A DNA stretch of 64,000 nt from Hyperoodon ampullatus (lineage: Eukaryota; Chordata; Mammalia; Artiodactyla; Ziphiidae). The translations under genes were made by a program, and so were the position numbers. The first letter of the stretch is position 1. Every line of letters begins with the position of its first letter. Shown piece by piece: positions 9,721-22,681 of this stretch. The DNA is taken from NCBI GenBank assembly GCA_949752795.1, contig CATKHW010000063.1, positions 1 to 64,000 on the forward strand, in the 5' to 3' direction. The notes beneath the pieces were generated by a model that saw only the letters and a list, made by a program, of their open reading frames with translations, was not told the origin of the DNA and did no database searches.

Positions 9721-11340
9721 GACACATTTTGATTAAGGAAAACATAAACATATGTAAAGAATATACAGAAAGAATCAGGACAATGTTATAGCAGAGAATA
9801 TATGAAATGCAGGTAAATTTGAACATTTCTGTAAAGGGGACCATTTCCTAGCTCCTAAAGTTGACCAAAACTGACACAAGAGGAAATCATTGAAGGTCAT
9901 CATGTCTGCCCTTGGCATTCTTGGAACGCCCTGGCCTCAGAATGCAGCATCGGTAGTCCATGGTAACCTGCGGAGAGGGGGTGGGGCTGAAGGAGGTTGG
10001 AACACTGCCCTCACTGAGGGAGTGGGTGTGGCCATCTCTGCTGTGACTGAACAAAGGGCAGGGGAGCAGGGGGCCCAGGGCAGGGCCCTCAGAGCCCGAC
10101 AGGACCAGGGGAGTGTCACAAGCATTTGGCCCAGGCCAAAGGGCGCCTTCTTTGTCTGCACAGCTTCCCAAACACTCACATTTCCACTCAGGCCGCCCTC
10201 TTTGTTGAAGTGTGTGTGGAACGTGTCCTCGCAGTACACCTCGCTGCACAGCTAACCATAGGACTGGGCATCGTACCTTCCTGCCAGGTGACCGAAGTTC
10301 GCAGGCAGATGGGTCACTGGGACCAACGCGGAGAGGCTCCTGCCCTGACCACAGGTCGACCAGAGCCGCTGCCCCAGATCGGGGGTTGCAAAGCAGCCCT
10401 CTCTGAATCCCCTGCCTCTAGAGGGAGTATTGGACCAACACTTCTAAAAAATGGGGTCCTTGCGGGCAACTCATCGGAGGGACACAAAAAAATCTTTGCC
10501 GACTTTCTCCTGAAGCTTACGAGCGTTCACACTTAAGCCTTTTACAATGTCAGCTGTTTAGCTAAACATGAGCTCATGATCTAAATTTACACAATAATGA
10601 AGAAATCAGCTACAAGGGGAGAGAATCAGCAAAAACAATCAATATGAGAATTAGTTTCCCAAGGCCACCCATCAGATGTTGGAATAATCAGGTGCAAGGC
10701 AGAATATATACATAAAACTGGAACTGGAACAAGGAACAAGGATGTTTTCAAAGACTGGTAGGATCTCTAAAACATTTGTAAAGTACATGTCATTGATAAA
10801 GCTAAATACTCAAAGGTTGTGTAATACAACAGATTAATCATTGAGAAGAGTGAAATTATGCTGTTTTGAAAACTATGGCAGGTCAGATGTTCTGCCTAAT
10901 GATATAAGAAGATTTCTCTCAAAAATACACATTATTTCAAAGACTTATTGGCTGTGAAATAAGTTAAGGGTATTTCAAATGGCTTGTCTGCAAAGAAAGG
11001 TGAGATGTAGGGAATCACAGAAAGTCGAGGGGAAAATATGTCAATATATACATTGCTATATAGTGAACTAAGCCTTAGGCCAGCAACAATGGAGAGGACC
11101 TGACCCTTAGAAACTTACAAGTAAGCTGGAATCTTCAAAAGTTCAAATCTTTATAAGTAAAAAGATTTATTAAAATGAATAACCAAGTGTTTTAATTGAC
11201 ATCAGATGATCAAAACAACAAACCCTGAGAACATAGAAAAAATATAAATAAAGATATGAGCAGAACTGAATACAACAGAAAACGTATAAAATTGAGGTGA
11301 TTTAGTAAGTCCAAAGAATATTCTTTGAAAAGATTTAAAA
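9721..11340. repeat. Macrosatellite unit 7 (type A, epsilon)
   Basis: The 5' half matches unit 4 and the 3' half matches unit 13 (TTAAGCCTTTTAC, AAGTTAAGGG at 10961, TAGTGAAC near 11061). Private sites are T at 9727 and G at 10623. Tail TTTATAAGT and AGAACTGAAT. THOP1-like remnant 9887-10326. Confidence 0.97.
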
Positions 11341-12960
11341 GACACACTGTGATTAAGGAAAACATAAACATATGTAAAGAATATACAGAAAGAATCAGGA
11401 CAATGTTATAGCAGAGAATATATGAAATGCCAGTAAATTTGAACATTTCTGTAAAGGGGACCATTTCCTAGCTCCTAAAGTTGACCAAAACTGACACAAG
11501 AGGAAATCATTGAAGGTCATCATGTCTGCCCTTGGCATTCTTGGAACGCCCTGGCCTCAGAATGCAGCATCGGTAGTCCATGGTAACCTGCGGAGAGGGG
11601 GTGGGGCTGAAGGAGGTTGGAACACTGCCCTCACTGAGGGAGTGGGTGTGGCCATCTCTGCTGTGACTGAACAAAGGGCAGGGGAGCAGGGGGCCCAGGG
11701 CAGGGCCCTCAGAGCCCGGCAGGACCAGGGGAGTGTCACAAGCATTTGGCCCAGGCCAAAGGGAGCCTTCTTTGTCTGCACAGCTTCCCAAACACTCACA
11801 TTTCCACTCAGGCCGCCCTCTTTGTTGAAGTGTGTGTGGAACGTGTCCTCGCAGTACACCTCGCTGCACAGCTAACCATAGGACTGGGCATCGTACCTTC
11901 CTGCCAGGTGACCGAAGTTCGCAGGCAGATGGGTCACTGGGACCAACGCGGAGAGGCTCCTGCCCTGACCACAGGTCGACCAGAGCCGCTGCCCCAGATC
12001 GGGGGTTGCAAAGCAGCCCTCTCTGAATCCCCTGCCTCTAGAGGGAGTATTGGACCAACACTTCTAAAAAATGGGGTCCTTGCGGGCAACTCATCAGAGG
12101 GACACAAAAAAATCTTTGCCGACTTTCTCCTGAAGCTTACGAGCGCTCACACTTAAACCTGTTACAATGTCAGCTGTTTAGCTAAACATGAGCTCATGAT
12201 CTAAATTTACACAATAATGAAGAAATCAGCTACAAGGGGAGACAATCAGCAAAAACAATCAATATGAGAATTAGTTTCCCAAGGACACCCATCAGATGTT
12301 GGAATAATCAGGTGCAAGGCAGAATATATACATAAAACTGGAACTGGAACAAGGAACAAGGATGTTTTCAAAGACTGGTAGGATCTCTAAAACATTTGTA
12401 AAGTACATGTCATTGATAAAGCTAAATACTCAAAGGTTGTGTAATACAACAGATTAATCATTGAGAAGAGTGAAATTATGCTGTTTTGAAAACTATGGCA
12501 GGTCAGATTTTCTGCCTAATGATATAAGAAGATTTCTCTCAAAAATACACATTATTTCAAAGACTTATTGGCTGTGAAATAAGTGAAGGGTATTTCAAAT
12601 GGCTTGTCTGCAAAGAAAGGTGAGATGTAGGGAATCACAGAAAGTCGAGGGGAAAATATGTCAATATATACATTGCTATATAGTGAACTAAGCCTTAGGC
12701 CAGCAACAATGGAGAGGACCTGACCCTTAGAAACTTACAAGTAAGCTGGAATCTTCAAAAGTTCAAATCTTTATAAGTAAAAAGATTTATTAAAATGAAT
12801 AACCAAGTGTTTTAATTGACATCAGATGATCAAAACAACAAACCCTGAGAACATAGAAAAAATATAAATAAAGATATGAGCAGAACTGAATACAACAGAA
12901 AACGTATAAAATTGAGGTGATTTAGTAAGTCCAAAGAATATTCTTTGAAAAGATTTAAAA
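11341..12960. repeat. Macrosatellite unit 8 (type A, delta)
   Basis: GACACACTGT at its start, shared with units 9, 14 and 15. GGGAGCC near 11761 is shared with 9 and 14, and CCAGAGCCG with 4, 7 and 10. Private A at 12285. THOP1-like remnant 11507-11946. Confidence 0.97.
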
Positions 12961-14580
12961 GACACACTGTGATTAAGGAAAACATAAACATATGTAAAGA
13001 ATATACAGAAAGAATCAGGACAATGTTATAGCAGAGAATATATGAAATGCCAGTAAATTTGAACATTTCTGTAAAGGGGACCATTTCCTAGCTCCTAAAG
13101 TTGACCAAAACTGACACAAGAGGAAATCATTGAAGGTCATCATGTCTGCCCTTGGCATTCTTGGAACGCCCTGGCCTCAGAATGCAGCATCGGTAGTCCA
13201 TGGTAACCTGCGGAGAGGGGGTGGGGCTGAAGGAGGTTGGAACACTGCCCTCACTGAGGGAGTGGGTGTGGCCATCTCTGCTGTGACTGAACAAAGGGCA
13301 GGGGAGCAGGGGGCCCAGGGCAGGGCCCTCAGAGCCCGGCAGGACCAGGGGAGTGTCACAAGCATTTGGCCCAGGCCAAAGGGAGCCTTCTTTGTCTGCA
13401 CAGCTTCCCAAACACTCACATTTCCACTCAGGCCGCCCTCTTTGTTGAAGTGTGTGTGAAACGTGTCCTCGCAGTACACCTCGCTGCACAGCTAACCATA
13501 GGACTGGGCATCATACCTTCCTGCCACGTGACCGAAGTTCGCAGGCAGATGGGTCACTGGGACCAACGCGGAGAGGCTCCTGGCCTGACCACAGGTCGAC
13601 CACAGCCGCTGCCCCAGATCGGGGGTTGCAAAGCAGCCCTGTCTGAATCCCCTGCCTCTAGAGGGAGTATTGGACCAACACTTCTAAAAAATGGGGTCCT
13701 TGCGGGCAACTCATCAGAGGGACACAAAAAAATCTTTGCCGACTTTCTCCTGAAGCTTACGAGCGCTCACACTTAAACCTGTTACAATGTCAGCTGTTTA
13801 GCTAAACATGAGCTCATGATCTAAATTTACACAATAATGAAGAAATCAGCTACAAGGGGAGACAATCAGCAAAAACAATCAATATGAGAATTAGTTTCCC
13901 AAGGCCACCCATCAGATGTTGGAATAATCAGGTGCAAGGCAGAATATATACATAAAACTGGAACTGGAACAAGGAACAAGGATGTTTTCAAAGACTGGTA
14001 GGATCTCTAAAACATTTGTAAAGTACATGTCATTGATAAAGCTAAATACTCAAAGGTTGTGTAATACAACAGATTAATCATTGAGAAGAGTGAAATTATG
14101 CTGTTTTGAAAACTATGGCAGGTCAGATTTTCTGCCTAATGATATAAGAAGATTTCTCTCAAAAATACACATTATTTCAAAGACTTATTGGCTGTGAAAT
14201 AAGTGAAGGGTATTTCAAATGGCTTGTCTGCAAAGAAAGGTGAGATGTAGGGAATCACAGAAAGTCGAGGGGAAAATATGTCAATATATACATTGCTATA
14301 TGGTGAACTAAGCCTTAGGCCAGCAACAATGGAGAGGACCTGACCCTTAGAAACTTACAAGTAAGCTGGAATCTTCAAAAGTTCAAATCTTTCTAAGTAA
14401 AAAGATTTATTAAAATGAATAACCAAGTGTTTTAATTGACATCAGATGATCAAAACAACAAACCCTGAGAACATAGAAAAAATATAAATAAAGATATGAG
14501 CAGAACTTAATACAACAGAAAACGTATAAAATTGAGGTGATTTAGTAAGTCCAAAGAATATTCTTTGAAAAGATTTAAAA
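12961..14580. repeat. Macrosatellite unit 9 (type A, delta, unit-14-like)
   Basis: A at 13459, A at 13513 (CG to CA), CCACGTG at 13524-13530 and G at 13583 are all shared with unit 14, showing a common origin across about 8.1 kb. THOP1-like remnant 13127-13566. Confidence 0.97.
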
Positions 14581-16200
14581 GACACACTTTGATTAAGGAA
14601 AACATAAACATATGTAAAGAATATACAGAAAGAATCAGGACAATGTTATAGCAGAGAATATATGAAATGCCAGTAAATTTGAACATTTCTGTAAAGGGGA
14701 CCATTTCCTAGCTCCTAAAGTTGACCAAAACTGACACAAGAGGAAATCATTGAAGGTCACCATGTCTGCCCTTGGCATTCTTGGAACGCCCTGGCCTCAG
14801 AATGCAGCATCGGTAGTCCATGGTAACCTGCGGAGAGGGGGTGGGGCTGAAGGAGGTTGGAACACTGCCCTCACTGAGGGAGTGGGTGTGGCCATCTCTG
14901 CTGTGACTGAACAAAGGGCAGGGGAGCAGGGGGCCCAGGGCAGGGCCCTCAGAGCCCGGCAGGACCAGGGGAGTGTCACAAGCATTTGGCCCAGGCCAAA
15001 GGGCGCCTTCTTTGTCTGCACAGCTTCCCAAACACTCACATTTCCACTCAGGCCGCCCTCTTTGTTGAAGTGTGTGTGGAACGTGTCCTCGCAGTACACC
15101 TCGCTGCACAGCAAACCATAGGACTGGGCATCGTACCTTCCTGCCAGGTGACCGAAGTTCGCAGGCAGATGGGTCACTGGGACCAACGCGGAGAGGCTCC
15201 TGCCCTGACCACAGGTCGACCAGAGCCGCTGCCCCAGATCGGGGGTTGCAAAGCAGCCCTCTCTGAATCCCCTGCCTCTAGAGGGAGTATTGGACCAACA
15301 CTTCTAAAAAATGGGGTCCTTGCGGGCAACTCATCAGAGGGACACAAAAAAATCTTTGCCGACTTTCTCCTGAAGCTTACGTGCGCTCACACTTAAACCT
15401 GTTACAATGTCAGCTGTTTAGCTAAACATGAGCTCATGATCTAAATTTACACAATAATGAAGAAATCAGCTACAAGGGGAGACAATCAGCAAAAACAATC
15501 AATATGAGAATTAGTTTCCCAAGGCCACCCATCAGATGTTGGAATAATCAGGTGCAAGGCAGAATATATACATAAAACTGGAACTGGAACAAGGAACAAG
15601 GATGTTTTCAAAGACTGGTAGGATCTCTAAAACATTTGTAAAGTACATGTCATTGATAAAGCTAAATACTCAAAGGTTGTGTAATACAACAGATTAATCA
15701 TTGAGAAGAGTGAAATTATGCTGTTTTGAAAACTATGGCAGGTCAGATTTTCTGCCTAATGATATAAGAAGATTTCTCTCAAAAATACACATTATTTCAA
15801 AGACTTATTGGCTGTGAAATAAGTGAAGGGTATTTCAAATGGCTTGTCTGCAAAGAAAGGTGAGATGTAGGGAATCACAGAAAGTCGAGGGGAAAATATG
15901 TCAATATATACATTGCTATATGGTGAACTAAGCCTTAGGCCAGCAACAATGGAGAGGACCTGACCCTTAGAAACTTACAAGTAAGCTGGAATCTTCAAAA
16001 GTTCAAATCTTTCTAAGTAAAAAGATTTATTAAAATGAATAACCAAGTGTTTTAATTGACATCAGATGATCAAAACAACAAACCCTGAGAACATAGAAAA
16101 AATATAAATAAAGATATGAGCAGAACTTAATACAACAGAAAACGTATAAAATTGAGGTGATTTAGTAAGTCCAAAGAATATTCTTTGAAAAGATTTAAAA
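14581..16200. repeat. Macrosatellite unit 10 (type A, gamma)
   Basis: GAAGGTCAC at offset 172-180 is shared with units 11 and 18. It has the gamma 3' half, as in unit 4, and a private A at 15113. THOP1-like remnant 14747-15186. Confidence 0.97.
14747..15186 (-). pseudogene. THOP1: THOP1-like fragment lacking the internal stop (unit 10)
   Basis: T to A at 15113 changes the usual TAG into TTG. The exon-like part (15186-15040) is therefore open through FGHLAG, RYDAQSYG and EVYCEDTFHTHF up to the AAT|GTGAGTG junction. The new codon is leucine, where THOP1 has tyrosine, so this is a chance loss of the stop and not a return to the functional residue. The last-exon remnant still drifts out of register and ends at 14747-14749. 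It remains a dead fragment. Confidence 0.75.
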
Positions 16201-17820
16201 GACACACTTTGATTAAGGAAAACATAAACATATGTAAAGAATATACAGAAAGAATCAGGACAATGTTATAGCAGAGAATATATGAAATGCCAGTAAATTT
16301 GAACATTTCTGTAAAGGGGACCATTTCCTAGCTCCTAAAGTTGACCAAAACTGACACAAGAGGAAATCATTGAAGGTCACCATGTCTGCCCTTGGCATTC
16401 TTGGAACGCCCTGGCCTCAGAATGCAGCATCGGTAGTCCATGGTAACCTGCGGAGAGGGGGTGGGGCTGAAGGAGGTTGGAACACTGCCCTCACTGAGGG
16501 AGTGGGTGTGGCCATCTCTGCTGTGACTGAACAAAGGGCAGGGGAGCAGGGGGCCCAGGGCAGGGCCCTCAGAGCCCGGCAGGACCAGGGGAGTGTCACA
16601 AGCATTTGGCCCAGGCCAAAGGGCGCCTTCTTTGTCTGCACAGCTTCCCAAACACTCACATTTCCACTCAGGCCGCCCTCTTTGTTGAAGTGTGTGTGGA
16701 ACGTGTCCTCGCAGTACACCTCGCTGCACAGCTAACCATAGGACTGGGCATCGTACCTTCCTGCCAGGTGACCGAAGTTCGCAGGCAGATGGGTCACTGG
16801 GACCAACGCGGAGAGGCTCCTGCCCTGACCACAGGTCGACCACAGCCGCTGCCCCAGATCGGGGGTTGCAAAGCAGCCCTGTCTGAATCCCCTGCCTCTA
16901 GAGGGAGTATTGGACCAACACTTCTAAAAAATGGGGTCCTTGCGGGCAACTCATCAGAGGGACACAAAAAAATCTTTGCCGACTTTCTCCTGAAGCTTAC
17001 GAGCGCTCACACTTAAACCTGTTACAATGTCAGCTGTTTAGCTAAACATGAGCTCATGATCTAAATTTACACAATAATGAAGAAATCAGCTACAAGGGGA
17101 GACAATCAGCAAAAACAATCAATATGAGAATTAGTTTCCCAAGGCCACCCATCAGATGTTGGAATAATCAGGTGCAAGGCAGAATATATACATAAAACTG
17201 GAACTGGAACAAGGAACAAGGATGTTTTCAAAGACTGGTAGGATCTCTAAAACATTTGTAAAGTACATGTCATTGATAAAGCTAAATACTCAAAGGTTGT
17301 GTAATACAACAGATTAATCATTGAGAAGAGTGAAATTATGCTGTTTTGAAAACTATGGCAGGTCAGATTTTCTGCCTAATGATATAAGAAGATTTCTCTC
17401 AAAAATACACATTATTTCAAAGACTTATTGGCTGTGAAATAAGTGAAGGGTATTTCAAATGGCTTGTCTGCAAAGAAAGGTGAGATGTAGGGAATCACAG
17501 AAAGTCGAGGGGAAAATATGTCAATATATACATTGCTATATGGTGAACTAAGCCTTAGGCCAGCAACAATGGAGAGGACCTGACCCTTAGAAACTTACAA
17601 GTAAGCTGGAATCTTCAAAAGTTCAAATCTTTATAAGTAAAAAGATTTATTAAAATGAATAACCAAGTGTTTTAATTGACATCAGATGATCAAAACAACA
17701 AACCCTGAGAACATAGAAAAAATATAAATAAAGATATGAGCAGAACTGAATACAACAGAAAACGTATAAAATTGAGGTGATTTAGTAAGTCCAAAGAATA
17801 TTCTTTGAAAAGATTTAAAA
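16201..17820. repeat. Macrosatellite unit 11 (type A, delta)
   Basis: The 5' part matches unit 10 (GAAGGTCAC) but the middle has CCACAGCCG. Tail TTTATAAGT and AGAACTGAAT. THOP1-like remnant 16367-16806. Confidence 0.97.
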
Positions 17821-19441
17821 GACACACTTTGATTAAGGAAAACATAAACATATGTAAAGAATATACAGAAAGAATCAGGACAATGTTATAGCAGAGAATA
17901 TATGAAATGCCAGTAAATTTGAACATTTCTGTAAAGGGGACCATTTCCTAGCTCCTAAAGTTGACCAAAACTGACACAAGAGGAAATCATTGAAGGTCAT
18001 CATGTCTGCCCTTGGCATTCTTGGAACGCCCTGGCCTCAGAATGCAGCATCGGTAGTCCATGGTAACCTGCGGAGAGGGGGTGGGGCTGAAGGAGGTTGG
18101 AACACTGCCCTCACTGAGGGAGTGGGTGTGGCCATCTCTGCTGTGACTGAACAAAGGGCAGGGGAGCAGGGGGCCCAGGGCAGGGCCCTCAGAGCCCGGC
18201 AGGACCAGGGGAGTGTCACAAGCATTTGGCCCAGGCCAAAGGGCGCCTTCTTTGTCTGCACAGCTTCCCAAACACTCACATTTCCACTCAGGCCGCCCTC
18301 TTTGTTGAAGTGTGTGTGGAACGTGTCCTCGCAGTACACCTCGCTGCACAGCTAACCATAGGACTGGGCATCGTACCTTCCTGCCAGGTGACCGAAGTTC
18401 GCAGCCTGATGGGTCACTGGGACCAACGCGGAGAGGCTCCTGCCCTGACCACAGGTCGACCACAGCTGCTGCCCCAGATCGGGGGTTGCAAAGCAGCCCT
18501 GTCTGAATCCCCTGCCTCTAGAGGGAGTATTGGACCAACACTTCTAAAAAATGGGGTCCTTGCGGGCAACTCATCGGAGGGACACAAAAAAATCTTTGCC
18601 GACTTTCTCCTGAAGCTTACGAGCGCTCACACTTAAACCTGTTACAATGTCAGCTGTTTAGCTAAACATGAGCTCATGATCTAAATTTACACAATAATGA
18701 AGAAATCAGCTACAAGGGGAGACAATCAGCAAAAACAATCAATATGAGAATTAGTTTCCCAAGGCCACCCATCAGATGTTGGAATAATCAGGTGCAAGGC
18801 AGAATATATACATAAAACTGGAACTGGAACAAGGAACAAGGATGTTTTCAAAGACTGGTAGGATCTCTAAAACATTTGTAAAGTACATGTCATTGATAAA
18901 GCTAAATACTCAAAGGTTGTGTAATACAACAGATTAATCATTGAGAAGAGTGAAATTATGCTGTTTTGAAAACTATGGCAGGTCAGATTTTCTGCCTAAT
19001 GATATAAGAAGATTTCTCTCAAAAATACACATTATTTCAAAGACTTATTGGCTGTGAAATAAGTGAAGGGTATTTCAAATGGCTTGTCTGCAAAGAAAGG
19101 TGAGATGTAGGGAATCACAGAAAGTCGAGGGGAAAATATGTCAATATATACATTGCTATATGGTGAACTAAGCCTTAGGCCAGCAACAATGGAGAGGACC
19201 TGACCCTTAGAAACTTACAAGTAAGCTGGAATCTTCAAAAGTTCAAATCTTTATAAGTAAAAAGATTTATTAAAATGAATAACCAAGTGTTTTAATTGAC
19301 ATCAGATGATCAAAACAACAAACCCTGAGAACATAGAAAAAAATATAAATAAAGATATGAGCAGAACTTAATACAACAGAAAACGTATAAAATTGAGGTG
19401 ATTTAGTAAGTCCAAAGAATATTCTTTGAAAAGATTTAAAA
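17821..19441. repeat. Macrosatellite unit 12 (type A, delta, 1,621 bp)
   Basis: It has seven As at 19337-19343 instead of six, making it one base longer. Private GCAGCCTGAT at 18401-18410, and CAGCTGCTG (CG to TG) near 18464. THOP1-like remnant 17987-18426. Confidence 0.97.
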
Positions 19442-21061
19442 GACACACTTTGATTAAGGAAAACATAAACATATGTAAAGAATATACAGAAAGAATCAGG
19501 ACAATGTTATAGCAGAGAATATATGAAATGCCAGTAAATTTGAACATTTCTGTAAAGGGGACCATTTCCTAGCTCCTAAAGTTGACCAAAACTGACACAA
19601 GAGGAAATCATTGAAGGTCATCATGTCTGCCCTTGGCATTCTTGGAACGCCCTGGCCTCAGAATGCAGCATCGGTAGTCCATGGTAACCTGCGGAGAGGG
19701 GGTGGGGCTGAAGGAGGTTGGAACACTGCCCTCACTGAGGGAGTGGGTGTGGCCATCTCTGCTGTGACTGAACAAAGGGCAGGGGAGCAGGGGGCCCAGG
19801 GCAGGGCCCTCAGAGCCCGGCAGGACCAGGGGAGTGTCACAAGCATTTGGCCCAGGCCAAAGGGCGCCTTCTTTGTCTGCACAGCTTCCCAAACACTCAC
19901 ATTTCCACTCAGGCCGCCCTCTTTGTTGAAGTGTGAGTGGAACGTGTCCTCGCAGTACACCTCGCTGCACAGCTAACCATAGGACTGGGCATCGTACCTT
20001 CCTGCCAGGTGACCGAAGTTCGCAGCCAGATGGGTCACTGGGACCAACGCGGAGAGGCTCCTGCCCTGAGCACAGGTCGACCACAGCCGCTGCCCCAGAT
20101 CGGGGGTTGCAAAGCAGCCCTGTCTGAATCCCCTGCCTCTAGAGGGAGTATTGGACCAACACTTCTAAAAAATGGGGTCCTTGCGGGCAACTCATCGGAG
20201 GGACACAAAAAAATCTTTGCCGACTTTCTCCTGAAGCTTACGAGCGTTCACACTTAAGCCTTTTACAATGTCAGCTGTTTAGCTAAACATGAGCTCATGA
20301 TCTAAATTTACACAATAATGAAGAAATCAGCTACAAGGGGAGACAATCAGCAAAAACAATCAATATGAGAATTAGTTTCCCAAGGCCACCCATCAGATGT
20401 TGGAATAATCAGGTGCAAGGCAGAATATATACATAAAACTGGAACTGGAACAAGGAACAAGGATGTTTTCAAAGACTGGTAGGATCTCTAAAACATTTGT
20501 AAAGTACATGTCATTGATAAAGCTAAATACTCAAAGGTTGTGTAATACAACAGATTAATCATTGAGAAGAGTGAAATTATGCTGTTTTGAAAACTATGGC
20601 AGGTCAGATGTTCTGCCTAATGATATAAGAAGATTTCTCTCAAAAATGCACATTATTTCAAAGACTTATTGGCTGTGAAATAAGTTAAGGGTATTTCAAA
20701 TGGCTTGTCTGCAAAGAAAGGTGAGATGTAGGGAATCACAGAAAGTCGAGGGGAAAATATGTCAATATATACATTGCTATATAGTGAACTAAGCCTTAGG
20801 CCAGCAACAATGGAGAGGACCTGACCCTTAGAAACTTACAAGTAAGCTGGAATCTTCAAAAGTTCAAATCTTTATAAGTAAAAAGATTTATTAAAATGAA
20901 TAACCAAGTGTTTTAATTGACATCAGATGATCAAAACAACAAACCCTGAGAACATAGAAAAAATATAAATAAAGATATGAGCAGAACTTAATACAACAGA
21001 AAACGTATAAAATTGAGGTGATTTAGTAAGTCCAAAGAATATTCTTTGAAAAGATTTAAAA
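19442..21061. repeat. Macrosatellite unit 13 (type A, epsilon)
   Basis: Private A at 19936 (GTGTGAGTGG), GCAGCCAGA and CCTGAGCAC. The 3' half matches unit 7 (AAGTTAAGGG, TAGTGAAC). It shares AAAAATGCACA with unit 14. THOP1-like remnant 19608-20047. Confidence 0.97.
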
Positions 21062-22681
21062 GACACACTGTGATTAAGGAAAACATAAACATATGTAAAG
21101 AATATACAGAAAGAATCAGGACAATGTTATAGCAGAGAATATATGAAATGCCAGTAAATTTGAACATTTCTGTAAAGGGGACCATTTCCTAGCTCCTAAA
21201 GTTGACCAAAACTGACACAAGAGGAAATCATTGAAGGTCATCATGTCTGCCCTTGGCATTCTTGGAACGCCCTGGCCTCAGAATGCAGCATCGGTAGTCC
21301 ATGGTAACCTGCGGAGAGGGGGTGGGGCTGAAGGAGGTTGGAACACTGCCCTCACTGAGGGAGTGGGTGTGGCCATCTCTGCTGTGACTGAACAAAGGGC
21401 AGGGGAGCAGGGGGCCCAGGGCAGGGCCCTCAGAGCCCGGCAGGACCAGGGGAGTGTCACAAGCATTTGGCCCAGGCCAAAGGGAGCCTTCTTTGTCTGC
21501 ACAGCTTCCCAAACACTCACATTTCCACTCAGGCCGCCCTCTTTGTTGAAGTGTGTGTGAAACGTGTCCTCGCAGTACACCTCGCTGCACAGCTAACCAT
21601 AGGACTGGGCATCATACCTTCCTGCCACGTGACCGAAGTTCGCAGGCAGATGGGTCACTGGGACCAACGCGGAGAGGCTCCTGGCCTGACCACAGGTCGA
21701 CCACAGCCGCTGCCCCAGATCGGGGGTTGCAAAGCAGCCCTGTCTGAATCCCCTGCCTCTAGAGGGAGTATTGGACCAACACTTCTAAAAAATGGGTTCC
21801 TTGCGGGCAACTCATCAGAGGGACACAAAAAAATCTTTGCCGACTTTCTCCTGAAGCTTACGAGCGCTCACACTTAAACCTGTTACAATGTCAGCTGTTT
21901 AGCTAAACATGAGCTCATGATCTAAATTTACACAATAATGAAAAAATCAGCTACAAGGGGAGACAATCAGCAAAAACAATCAATATGAGAATTAGTTTCC
22001 CAAGGCCACCCATCAGATGTTGGAATAATCAGGTGCAAGGCAGAATATATACATAAAACTGGAACTGGAACAAGGAACAAGGATGTTTTCAAAGACTGGT
22101 AGGATCTCTAAAACATTTGTAAAGTACATGTCATTGATAAAGCTAAATACTCAAAGGTTGTGTAATACAACAGATTAATCATTGAGAAGAGTGAAATTAT
22201 GCTGTTTTGAAAACTATGGCAGGTCAGATGTTCTGCCTAATGATATAAGAAGATTTCTCTCAAAAATGCACATTATTTCAAAGACTTATTGGCTGTGAAA
22301 TAAGTGAAGGGTATTTCAAATGGCTTGTCTGCAAAGAAAGGTGAGATGTAGGGAATCACAGAAAGTCGAGGGGAAAATATGTCAATATATACATTGCTAT
22401 ATGGTGAACTAAGACTTAGGCCAGCAACAATGGAGAGGACCTGACCCTTAGAAACTTACAAGTAAACTGGAATCTTCAAAAGTTCAAATCTTTATAAGTA
22501 AAAATATTTATTAAAATGAATAACCAAGTGTTTTAATTGACATCAGATGATCAAAACAACAAACCCTGAGAACATAGAAAAAATATAAATAAAGATATGA
22601 GCAGAACTGAATACAACAGAAAACGTATAAAATTGAGGTGATTTAGTAAGTCCAAAGAATATTCTTTGAAAAGATTTAAAA
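21062..22681. repeat. Macrosatellite unit 14 (type A, delta, unit-9-like)
   Basis: Carries the unit 9 variant set (GTGTGAAACG, ATCATACC, CCACGTG, CTGGCCTGAC). Private T at 21797 and AAAAAATCAG near 21941. THOP1-like remnant 21228-21667. Confidence 0.97.

Larger units (their letters stand above)
6481..11340. repeat. Three-unit higher-order repeat, second copy (units 5-7)
   Basis: This is the second copy of the 4,860-bp block at 1621-6480. Few differences are visible up to about 10475, for example G to C at 9181 and C to T at 9727. After that point unit 7 carries a different 3' half, which it shares with unit 13 (AAGTTAAGGG at 10961 and TAGTGAAC at 11061). Confidence 0.85.
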
